Positions 53,908 through 62,240 of a stretch of DNA of 64,000 nt are shown in pieces; the first letter of the stretch is position 1; every line of letters begins with the position of its first letter. The position numbers were made by a program, and so were the translations under genes. Under the pieces are notes generated by a model that was not told the origin of the DNA, ran no database searches, and saw only the letters and a program-made list of their open reading frames with translations. Source of the stretch: GAS188 sp963713805 (GTDB lineage Bacteria; Pseudomonadota; Alphaproteobacteria; Rhizobiales; Beijerinckiaceae); contig CAVQNF010000039.1 of assembly GCA_963713805.1 (NCBI GenBank), positions 248,001-312,000 of the forward strand, given 5' to 3'.

Positions 53908-56751
53908 TCACCAGAACTTCACCTGGAAGCCCGCGCGCGCGGTGCCGTAGCGGCTCGAATGGGTGAGCACGGTGCCTTCCGCGCTCGCGAAGGCGCTGAT
54001 CATCGCCGTCACCTTGTAGTCGACGCCGAGACCCGCATAGGCGCCGAAGTCCTGGTTGCGGCCAGGCGTCGGGAAGGAGAAATCCGCGCCGATGAGGTTC
54101 ACCTCGGTTGAGGTGGAACCGAGCCGCGTGAGGCCGATGACGCCGGCCTTCGCCTGCAAGCCGATGAGCCCATCCCCGAAGGGCAGCGCCTTCGAGACGG
54201 CGAGCTCGAGCCGCCCTTCCACGTCTTGCAAGGAGCGCGAATTCACCACGAGGTTTTGCGTCGAGCCGGTCTCGGCATAGCGGTCGAACCAGCCGGCGAC
54301 GTAGCGCAGGCGCGCCGCGGGCGTCCACACCAAGCCGTTGCCTAAGTCCTCGATGCGCCAGCCCAGGGCGAGCTCGGGCGAGACGAAGCTTCCGCCATAG
54401 GAGCCGGTCGCGGTTTCGAGCCCGCCGGTGCCGAGGCTGTTCACCAGCCGCGTGCTGTTGTTGTGCGTCGTGCCGCCGAACAGGTTGAAGTCGAGGAACG
54501 GCGCGCCGAAGGAATAGTGCCCGTAGATGCCGCCCGTGATGTAATCGGTGTCGATATGCTGCGAGCCTTGAGCGACCGCGAGCTGGCCGAAGCCGCCGCC
54601 GAGGAAAGCGCCGAGCCGCAAATTCGGCAGCGCTTGCGCGTCGAGCCCGAAGGCCACGCCTCCATATGAATGCGTCGCGCGAAGATCGGGACCGTCGGAG
54701 GCTTGCACATGCCCGCCCCCAAAGGCGTTCGCCCACACGACGATCGTTTGAAGAGGCGATGGCGCCGTTGTGGGCGCCTTCTTGGTCGGGAGATTGGGAT
54801 TGGCGCCCGGCGCCGCCGCGTAGCTCGTGACGAGCGATGAGCCGCCGCCCGCGAAAACCGTGCCCGCTGGATCGGCGACCTCGCCGAGCCTTCCTTGGAT
54901 GACGAGGAGACGCCGCCCGTGAAATCCAAGAGCGTGCGATCCGTCAACGCCAGAGCGGTCGGCTCGAGCGTCGCGATCTCGTTGCCATGCACCACGGAAA
55001 GTTCCGTCGTCACGACATTGACCACGGCGCCGGTGCCGGAAAGCCCATGCGCGCCCGTGGCGTCGCCGAAGTTGAGCGTGAGCACCGAGGAGAGACGGCT
55101 CCCGATGTCGATATTCACCGTGTCGTTCGTGCCGAGCAGGATCTCGCCGAGGATGCGCGAGCCGGGAAGCAAGGTGAGGGTGTCGTTCGAGGAGGAGATC
55201 GCGGATCCGGCACCGGAGATCGCCGCCAGGCTTTGCCCGGTGAAATCGATGGCGACGCCGTTCGTCCCGATGATGGTGCCGGAATTGACGATCGTCGAAT
55301 GCGTGCCGCCCCGGGACAGATGGGCTGATACTGGCAATTTGGCTCGTGGCTCCGGCCGCGATCCCCGTGCCGCCGGAGACGAGCCCGGAATTCACGACGT
55401 TCACGGTGGCGGCGGCGATACCGAAGGAGAGGGCGCCGCTCCCGGTCGCCACCGCCTTGATGGTCCCGGAATTATTCACGCTCGCCGTGGTGAAAGCCTG
55501 GATACCGAAGGCTTGAGCACCGCTCCCCGTCGCCATCGCCGTGATCGTGCCGGAATTCGTCACATTGGCGTAGGTGCTCCATCGGCCAAGATACCAACGG
55601 AGGTAGCGCCATAACGGTTCTGCCACGTTTATCGCGGACGCATTTGCCGTGATCGTGCCGGAATTCGTCACATTGGCGGTGATAAAGGCTCGATGCCAGT
55701 GGCAATGGCATAGCCACTGGCGAGTTCGCAGACGTCATAAGGGCGCCGGAATTCGTCACATTGGCAGTAACCGATGGATGCCGGAGACGTTGGCGGAATT
55801 CCGAACGATCTCGCGGATGCAGTTGCCGTGATGGCGCCGGAATTCGTCACATTAGCGGTGGTATGCGCCGTCTAGAAAGGCTTCGGAATGCCGGTGGGGA
55901 AGGCCAAAGTTGGCCCCGTCACGGTCGCGAGCACCGAGATGGTGCCGGAATTCGTCACATTGGTACGTGGCAGTGATGAGCCGTCGATGCCAACGCCATT
56001 GGCCGAGCTAACAGCTCCGGCAGTTCCTGTCGCCATCGCCGAGATGGTGCCGGAATTCGTTACATTGGCGGTGGTGGAAAGATATTAACGGCGCGAGCAA
56101 AACCCCCCATTCCGCTCGTGGTCGCCGTGCCGAGATCATGCCGGAATTGGTCACATTGGCGGTGGCCGGTGTTGGCGAGCGTAGGATATCAGTGGCGACG
56201 GCCAACCCTGTATCCTAGTCGCGGTCGCAACCGTCGAGATCGTGCCGGAATTCGTCACATTGGCGGTGCCGGCGGTTAAATGTGGCGTCGATCGCATTGA
56301 AGAAGCTACGGCGGGGCTCGAAACCCCGTCTCGGTCGCCGTCGCCGAGATCGCGCCCAAATTATTCACATCGGCGGTCGTGGCCGAGACGCATTGGCGAG
56401 GGTACCATCGCTGCCGTCTCGGTCGCCGTAGCGGAGATCGCGCCCAAATTATTCACATTGGCGTTGACGCCTTGGACGCCGGCGGGCCCCCGTCGCGTCC
56501 GTGGCCGTTCCCGCGACGGTTCCCGAGGCGAGGTTCGTCACGTCGAGCGTCGCGTCGTCGGTGATCCCGGTCGCTCCGCCGGAAAGGAAGATCGCGTTCG
56601 TGCATGTCTGGTTCGTGCCCACCGTGACGCATTGCTGCGCGAGCGCCGGCGTCGCGAGCGAGGCCGCGAGCACCGCGAGGGCAAGGCCACCGATGCGAAG
56701 ACCACCGATGCGCAGAAGGCGCGCGATGGCGAAACCGATGCCGAAAATCAT
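53908..56751 (-). pseudogene. autotransporter (type V secretion), passenger badly frameshifted, beta-barrel present
   Basis: From 56751 a signal peptide (IGGLALAVLAASLATPALAQ) opens the passenger. The first about 1 kb of passenger is a repeat array (see 55468-56460) that changes frame several times. Then IVNSGTIIGTNGVAIDFTGQ through LLDFTGGVSSS is in one frame, and from about 54890 a complete autotransporter beta-barrel follows in another (SYGGVAFGLDAQALPNLRLG, LRYVAGWFDRYAETGSTQ) ending FQVKFW at 53908, the aromatic end needed for barrel insertion. The barrel half looks undamaged. IS110 copy 2 lies 145 bp upstream of the start. As written it cannot make one protein. Confidence 0.75.
55468..56460 (-). 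repeat. array of about 11 degenerate passenger repeats encoding NVTNSGTI steps
   Basis: The block CCGGAATTCGTCACATTGG recurs with small changes at about 55550, 55658, 55746, 55837, 55946, 56051, 56141 and 56244, and as ATTATTCAC variants at about 55468, 56353 and 56444. Spacing runs from about 82 to 109 bases and is often not a multiple of three. The minus strand reads ANVTNSGTI. The core is conserved while the spacers vary. Confidence 0.85.
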
Positions 56752-56904
56752 CAGACGCCAATCCCCGTTATTCGTCTCACTCGAATGAGAGCTTATGAGC
56801 GTTCAATGCCAAAGTCGAAGGGGTTTGCATAGCCTCTTGGACTCTTGACGTTGGAGTCGCACGCGCCCCCTTCTCCCGCGCTCTTCGCGCGGGAGAAGCA
56901 ACTA

Positions 56905-57900
56905 TCAGTCTTGCATGAGCCAGGGGGTGCCTCTTTCGAGGACGGTGTTTGCATAGACGACGAGCTTGCGGGCGCAGGCGACGACGGCAACGCTGTGGTG
57001 TTTTCCGCTTTCGGTAAGGCGTTGATAGAGGGCGACGAGAGCCTTGTTCCATCTCTGCGAGGCTGCTTGAGCGGCGGCGAACGAGCCTTTCCGACCCGTG
57101 AGCGACCGCCTGCGACACGGGCCTTTCCTATCCATCGCCCGGATTGTTGAGTGAAGGAGGCCGTCGGCCAGGAGGCCGCTTCCTCCGGGTCGAATCGCCG
57201 AGCTCGGGCATACGGATGAGCAAGGTGAGTGCGGTGGGGTCGCCAAGGCCTTCGATCGAGATCAGGAGGCGATATCTTTTGAGCAGATCGGGATGAGCAC
57301 GCACCTCCTTGCGCAGGCTTGTGCGTTCGGCCTTTTGCAGCTTGGTCAACCTGGCGATCTCGTCCTTGATCGTGCCGATGAGCCGCTCGTCGCGAAAGCG
57401 GTCGAGCCGGGTGCGTAACCGGCCAATGTCCTCTGCGATCTGATCGATGAAGGTCAGACGCTCAGCCAAGGGAGGAAGACGCGGATCGGGGGTGTCGAGC
57501 TCCTCTCCCCGAGCTGCGGTGCACTTGGCGATCAGCGCCGCATCGATCGGGTCGGTCTTGGCCCGCAGCTTGCGGAACATCGGCGTAGGCTCGCACCTGA
57601 GCGGGCTGGAAGACGGTGACCTTGAGGCCGGCTTCACGCATGGCATCGACCATCTCGAACTCATAACTGCCGCTCGCTTCGATGCCGACTCGTTCAACGC
57701 CGTGCTCGATGAAGAAGGCGATGATCGCAGCACGACCTTGCGGCGTATTTTTCTGCCGCAGCGGTTTGCTCGAGATTCCGCTCAATGGCCGCATCGAGTT
57801 CGAATTTTCCGACATCGACACCGCCAACATTCAAAGACTTGGCCATGGCCTTGCCAAGCTTTCCTGCCTGCTTTTTCGTGGTAGAATGAGTGCGCTTCAT
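56905..57900 (-). pseudogene. IS110 transposase, frameshifted (copy 2)
   Basis: The same protein as copy 1 but in four pieces. From 57900 the start MKRTHSTTKKQAGK runs to VGKFELDAAI, then an extra base near 57781 shifts the frame. A second shift lies near 57583 (before FRKLRAKTDPIDAAL). A third lies near 57170-57185 in the Transposase_20 domain (after LLIRMPELG). Further small changes lie near 57087. The catalytic residues are all still encoded, but not in one frame. It cannot make an active enzyme unless these are sequence errors; copy 1 could act in trans. Confidence 0.88.
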
Positions 57901-58068
57901 CGACCCTGCCTTGTTAAACGAACCTGAAGTTCCGGCAACTATCCGGGTCCGAAGAGGCCGGTCGTGATCCTGCTTCTTCCCCAGCGCTCGAGGCTCGGGT
58001 GCCCACGATCCAACGACCGGCCGGCCTGCCCCGGGTGGCCACCCGGGGCAGGCCGCTCCTCACGGAAC
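57901..58068 (-). ncRNA. candidate bridge RNA of IS110 copy 2
   Basis: The same layout as in copy 1. The 32-bp palindrome is at 58023-58054. The target loop keeps GUGGGCACC and GGGGAAGAAG, and the donor loop keeps GAUAGUUGC and UUAACAAG. Differences are a three-base loss between the two loops (GAAGAAGAGG to GAAGAGG on the plus strand) and one substitution in the target-loop cap. The left target guide fits this copy's own flank (GGTGCCCGC, 8 of 9) better than copy 1's flank. A CAGAAT box is at 58076-58081. Confidence 0.65.
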
Positions 58069-58156
58069 GACAGCCATTCTGCATTGATTCGCTGTTACAA
58101 GGTGCCCGCCGCGAAGCGGTGGGCGGATGAGGGCTAATTACGCCACCCTCCTCGTC

Positions 58157-58180
58157 ATGCCCGGGCGTCGGCCCGGGCAT
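58157..58180. repeat. REP-like hairpin
   Basis: ATGCCCGGGC and GCCCGGGCAT flank GTCG, followed by CCACGCC, a palindrome type common between alphaproteobacterial genes. It lies in the gene-free stretch 58102-58294, which also has CCCTCATCCGCC near 58278. Confidence 0.6.
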
Positions 58181-58294
58181 CCACGCCTTGGACGGTGGGG
58201 CTAAGTTGCAATCCAATGAAGAAAGGCGTGCGTGCCCGCAACGAGGACGGGCATGACGCGTGGGGGCGACCGCACGCCCTCATCCGCCCCCGAA

Positions 58295-59125
58295 TTAGCC
58301 CCAATCGGGGGCCCAGCTCGGCGACACGATGCGCCCCCCTGGAACGGCGAGCGCGAAGAGTGCGCGCATCTCCTCCTCATCGAGCGCAAAGTCGAAGATC
58401 GCGATGTTCTCCGCGATACGCTGCCGATTGGCCGATTTCGGAATGGCGATCACCCCCGGCTGCTGCACCTGCCAGCGCAACAGCACCTGAGCCGGGGTCT
58501 TGCCGTGCCCCTTGGCGATGGCCGTGACCTTCGGTTCGGCCAGGATGTCGCCGGCGCGCCCGAGGGGGCAATAAGACGTGAAGGACACGCCGTGCTCGCG
58601 GCAGGCCGCGATCAGCCGGGATTGATCAAGCCTCGGGTGGTATTCGCATTGATTGGTGACGACGGGTTCTTCCGACAGCGCCACCGCCTCGGCGATGAGC
58701 CGCGGGGTGAAATTCGAAACGCCGATGTGCATCGTGAGGCCCCGGCGCTTCGCCTTGCCCAGCGCCGCCAGCGAATGTTTAAGCGGTATCCGCGGGCTCG
58801 GCCAATGAATCAGCAAAAGGTCGACATGGTCGAGCCCGAGGCGCTTCAGGCTCGCCTCGGCCGAACGCTCGAGCCTGTTCTCGTCGATATCGTCCGGACC
58901 GACCTTGGTGGTGAGGAAGATGTCGGAGCGTGGAACGCGCGAGGCCCGTATCCCCTCTCCCACGGCTTCCTCATTGGCATAGACCGCCGCCGTGTCGACA
59001 TGCCGATAGCCGCTTTCAAGGGCCCAGGCGACGGCCTTGGCGCATTCATCCCCGCGCGCGGCCCAGGTGCCGAAACCAAGGCTTGGGATCGAGGCGCCGT
59101 CTGCCTGAACATTGTGCATCGTCAT
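58295..59125 (-). CDS. aldo/keto reductase
   Basis: A 276-residue NADPH-dependent reductase. Signatures: SLGFGTWAARGDECAKAVAW, GYRHVDTAAVYANEEAVGEG, the central LGLDHVDLLLIHWPSP and the C-terminal VIAIPKSANRQRIAENIAIF. The catalytic tetrad Asp-Tyr-Lys-His can be placed (HVDTAAVY, TTKVG, LIHWP). It resembles 2,5-diketo-D-gluconate reductase-type members; the substrate is not certain. The start ATG 59123-59125 has GGAG upstream. The longer frame upstream overlaps the SDR gene and is rejected. Confidence 0.92.
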   Translation of the reverse strand: MTMHNVQADGASIPSLGFGTWAARGDECAKAVAWALESGYRHVDTAAVYANEEAVGEGIRASRVPRSDIFLTTKVGPDDIDENRLERSAEASLKRLGLDHVDLLLIHWPSPRIPLKHSLAALGKAKRRGLTMHIGVSNFTPRLIAEAVALSEEPVVTNQCEYHPRLDQSRLIAACREHGVSFTSYCPLGRAGDILAEPKVTAIAKGHGKTPAQVLLRWQVQQPGVIAIPKSANRQRIAENIAIFDFALDEEEMRALFALAVPGGRIVSPSWAPDWG

Positions 59126-59187
59126 CACTTTCTCCGCTGGCCATTGCGTTTCCCCCGGCGTGGCCGGGCAAGGACCGTCTCGAGCTT

Positions 59188-59964
59188 CTAGCCCATCGTC
59201 GCCGTGACGTCCGGCGTCATCCAGCCGAGGTGCTGACCGGAATCGACCGCGATCATCTGGCCGGTCACATGCTCGGCTCGGGCGAGATAGAGCACCGCGG
59301 CCGCGATTTCTTCGGGACGCACGCGCGCTCCGAGCAAAGTGGCGGCGGCCTCGCGCAACACGCCATCGTCCCCCTCGTGCAGGTTGGGGAAGGTCGGGCC
59401 GGGCGCGACGGCGTTGACGCGTATCGCGGGCGCGAAAGCCTGCGCCATGGTGCGCGTCGCGGACCACAGCGCGGATTTCGTCAGCGCATAGGAGAAGCAG
59501 CGAGGATCAAGCTTCAGGACGCGCTGATCGATGATATTGACGATCGAGGAAGGTGAGGAGGAAAGCGCCCGCTTGGCGAAGTCGCGAGACAACATCAGCG
59601 GCGCGCGCAGGTTCACCGCGACCTGGTGGTCGAACCTTTCAGCGTCGAGCGCCAGGATCCCGTCTTCCTCGAAGATCGCCGCGTTGTTGACGAGGAGATC
59701 GAGCCTTCCGACCGCCGCTTCGGCTTCGGGGACGAGGCGCGCGACCTCGCGCGTGTCGGCGAGGTCGGCCGTGATCACATGCGCCTCACGGCCCGCGCGC
59801 GAAAGCCTCGCGGCGAGGTCTTGCGCCTCGGCACGCGAATGATGGCAATGGATGACGACGGCGCAGCCCGTCTCCGACAGGACCTCGACGATGGCACGGC
59901 CGATGCGCCGCCCCGCGCCCGTGATCAGAGCCGATTTCGGCGCCTGTCGGGCAGGACCGCTCAT
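59188..59964 (-). CDS. short-chain dehydrogenase, FolM/pteridine-reductase-like
   Basis: A 258-residue SDR. The cofactor motif is TGAGRRIGRAI, with the RRIG form seen in FolM and pteridine reductases. It also has LLVNNAAIFEED, the segment NIIDQRVLKLDP, and the active site SYALTKSALWSATR (Tyr-x3-Lys). It ends with the usual VTGQMIAVDSGQHLGW. Dihydropteridine reduction is a possible role, and folC lies 2.3 kb away, but SDR specificity is hard to read. Its ATG overlaps the stop of the upstream glycosyltransferase (ATGA), so the two are co-translated. Confidence 0.88.
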   Translation of the reverse strand: MSGPARQAPKSALITGAGRRIGRAIVEVLSETGCAVVIHCHHSRAEAQDLAARLSRAGREAHVITADLADTREVARLVPEAEAAVGRLDLLVNNAAIFEEDGILALDAERFDHQVAVNLRAPLMLSRDFAKRALSSSPSSIVNIIDQRVLKLDPRCFSYALTKSALWSATRTMAQAFAPAIRVNAVAPGPTFPNLHEGDDGVLREAAATLLGARVRPEEIAAAVLYLARAEHVTGQMIAVDSGQHLGWMTPDVTATMG

Positions 59965-60743
59965 TTCGGCTCGATTCCCTTGTCGCGCAGGCGGCGGCGC
60001 TCCAACGCCTTGGCGACGCGCAGGTATCGGTAGAAGGCGAAGTTCATGGCGGTCATGAATCCGTAGATTCCGCGCAGGCAATGCCGGCGCCCGAAATAGG
60101 CCTTGAGGAAGGCCCCCGGAAATTCGAGGAAGACGCGCAACGTCGTCACCTCGATGCCGCGAGCCTCGAGATCGCGCACTTGCGCGTCCGTATAGCTGTT
60201 GAGCTTCTCGAGCTGGTGTCCGAGCGAGCGCACCGAAATGTGGTGAATGCGCCCCTTGAGCCGCGCCACCTTGGCGCCGGGCGCGAGATCGACGCGGTCA
60301 TGCACCGGGGAAGGATTGTAGCGACCCTTGTCGCGGCGATAGAGCCTCACGGGCGTGAGCGCATAGCCCAAGGGGTGAGGCTCGTCCTCTCCGGGAAACA
60401 TTTCGTGGATGGCGATCTCATAGGCGTCGGCCTCTGGCTCGCCGGCCGCGAACAAGGCGGCGATCTCGGCCCGAAGCTCCGGCGAGACCACCTCGTCGGC
60501 ATCGAGATTGAGCAGCCAGTTGTGGCGGCATTCACCCTCGGCGAAGCGCTTCTGCGGGCCATACCCCGGAAACTCGTGCTCGATGAGCCGCGCGCCATGG
60601 CGGAGCGCCACATCCTGCGTGCCGTCATCCGACCCGGAATCGACCACGACCACGTCCTCGGCGAGATCGCACAGCGAATCGAGCACGCGCGGCAAGCGGT
60701 CGGCCTCGTTGTAGGCGATGATGAAGACGGACAGGGGTCGCAT
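59961..60743 (-). CDS. family 2 glycosyltransferase (LPS core, WaaE/KdtX-like)
   Basis: A 260-residue GT-A enzyme: SVFIIAYNEADRLPRVLDSL, VVVDSGSDDGTQDVA, the DxD-like LLNLDADEVVSPEL near residue 83, and ending in YGFMTAMNFAFYRYLRVAKA. This is the KdtX/WaaE beta-glycosyltransferase type that adds hexose to the LPS inner core. The start ATG 60741-60743 precedes the first strand; the N-terminal frame extension (to 60986) is non-conserved. It overlaps the SDR gene by four bases. The function is inferred from family resemblance. Confidence 0.88.
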   Translation of the reverse strand: MRPLSVFIIAYNEADRLPRVLDSLCDLAEDVVVVDSGSDDGTQDVALRHGARLIEHEFPGYGPQKRFAEGECRHNWLLNLDADEVVSPELRAEIAALFAAGEPEADAYEIAIHEMFPGEDEPHPLGYALTPVRLYRRDKGRYNPSPVHDRVDLAPGAKVARLKGRIHHISVRSLGHQLEKLNSYTDAQVRDLEARGIEVTTLRVFLEFPGAFLKAYFGRRHCLRGIYGFMTAMNFAFYRYLRVAKALERRRLRDKGIEPK

Positions 60744-61282
60744 GACACCGCGATTGCGCCGGGGCGCAGCGCCATTCGCATGTTCGCATCTCGCGGGCAA
60801 GGGCGCGGGGCTCGAGCTGGCGATGCGTCGCGCCTTGTTTTGAAGGGGGAGGACGGCGCTCGTTCTCCGGGCGCAAAGGATAGCCCGCAACCGGATCGTG
60901 GTTACCACAAGGTAAACCGTCCGTGACCGCGCCCCTCGACAACGCGGAAGGATTTCGAAGGGACGTGGCCGCGCCATAAATTTCATTTTAAATCAAATTG
61001 TTAGCATTTTGCCCGGCGCTGCGCATGACTCCGGCCCGGGTGCAAAGAGTTAACGCATGCTTAAATTTGCATGACTCGCGAACGAGCTACGCCCCAGACG
61101 CAACACAATGCCGCCATAAAGGGAAAATCGATTGTTGCATCGCAAACACAGCCAAGGGTTCTGGATTGAGTTAGAGGGGTCGTTAGCATTCGGGTCGGTC
61201 GGAATTCGACCGTCGGACCGAACCAAATCTCCGGGCCAAGCGTTCATTGGACCGGAGCGGATTTGATGACGAGGAGAGCTAA
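60744..61282. other. intergenic region upstream of the porin gene
   Basis: About 540 bp with no gene seen. It has AT-richer islands (around 60975-61010) and should carry the porin promoter and a divergent promoter for the glycosyltransferase. AGGAGAG at 61272-61278 is the porin ribosome-binding site. I see no riboswitch or small RNA that I can support. Confidence 0.45.
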
Positions 61283-62135
61283 ATGAGGAAGTTTCTTTTG
61301 GCCACGACGGCGTTGGCGGTGCTGTCCGGTATCGGCGCGGCCTCGGCGGCCGATTTGCCGTCCCGCAAGGGTCCGCCCATCGCCCCGGCCTATATTCCGG
61401 CCTTCACCTGGACCGGATTCTATGTCGGTTTGAACGCGGGCGTGGGTTGGGCCAACAACAACAACAACAATAACAACTTGCCGCTCGGCGCCATTCCGGT
61501 CACCGGGTTCGTTTCGTCAGGCAACAGCAACAACGCCGGCTTCGTCGGCGGCGCCCAGGCCGGCTATAATTATCAGTTCGGCGTCGGCCAGGGCGTGGTG
61601 ATCGGCGCGGAGACCGATTTCCAATTCGCCGACATCAGCCACAACAGGAACAACCAGGTTCCCTTCACGCTGGCGCAGTTCCCCGGCACGACCTTCTTCC
61701 CGGGCTCGGGCCACAGCAGCGGCAATTATCTCGGCACGGTGCGCGGGCGCATCGGCTATGGCTGGGATCGCGTCCTCGTCTACGGCACCGGCGGTCTCGC
61801 CTATGGCGACATCGGGCGCAACCGCAACAACGGCGTGACCTCCGTCACCGCCGCGGGCTTCGCCGAATCCGGTCAATGGCGCGATTTCCGCGAGCACGCA
61901 GACCATTCCTCTCGGCACCAGCGGCTCCTCCAGCACGAGGACCGGCTGGACGCTCGGTGGCGGCGTCGAATATGCGGTCTGGCAGAACTGGACGGTCAAG
62001 GCCGAATATCTCTATTACAACCTCGGCCACGGCAACAATAATACCACGCTCACGCCGTTCTTGATCGGCACCAACCGTCACAATGACAGCACGGGCAACA
62101 TCGTTCGCGTCGGCGTCAACTACAAATTCTGGTAA
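61283..62135 (+). pseudogene. outer-membrane beta-barrel protein (Omp25/RopB type), one frameshift
   Basis: A signal peptide (residues 1-23, ending ASAAD) is followed by the Omp25-type opening AFTWTGFYVGLNAGVGWA, a poly-Asn run (NNNNNNNN) and beta-strands (NYLGTVRGRIGYGWDRVLVY). After AAGFAESG the frame breaks near 61873. The rest (STRTGWTLGGGVEYAVWQNW, VKAEYLYYNLGHG) is in another frame and ends RVGVNYKFW at TAA 62133-62135, a perfect outer-membrane C-terminus. One base lost or gained repairs it to about 283 residues. It is a major-porin-like gene with a strong terminator. A sequencing indel is likely. Confidence 0.85.
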
Positions 62136-62163
62136 GTCTCCTTACCCGATACCGAGACGAAGA

Positions 62164-62199
62164 AGCCGGCGGGCCGCAAACCCGCCGGCTTTTTCTTTA
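62164..62199 (+). terminator. rho-independent terminator after the porin gene
   Basis: Eleven-base arms AAGCCGGCGGG and CCCGCCGGCTT around a seven-base loop (CCGCAAA), followed by TTTCTTT. It lies 28 bp after the porin stop. A textbook terminator. Confidence 0.9.
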
Positions 62200-62240
62200 T
62201 GCTGACGAGCCGATCGGCGCTCGGCGGCACAACCCCCCAC

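Larger units (their letters stand above)
56897..58101 (-). mobile_element. IS110-family insertion element, copy 2 (decayed)
   Basis: Nearly identical to copy 1 and in the same orientation, 35.6 kb away. It is inserted at the same point of the same REP-like palindrome: GGGAGAAG on the left, GTGCCCGC plus GGCGGATGAGGG on the right. The core AG is at 56897-56898 and 58100-58101. It is a few bases shorter than copy 1 owing to small indels. The transposase frame is broken; the non-coding upstream part is preserved. Confidence 0.85.

Noticed and set aside
55468..56460. CRISPR-like array (regularly spaced identical cores of about 20 bases)
   Set aside because: The cores encode NVTNSGTI, spacers resemble one another and code for the same type of sequence, the spacing is uneven, and no cas genes are present.
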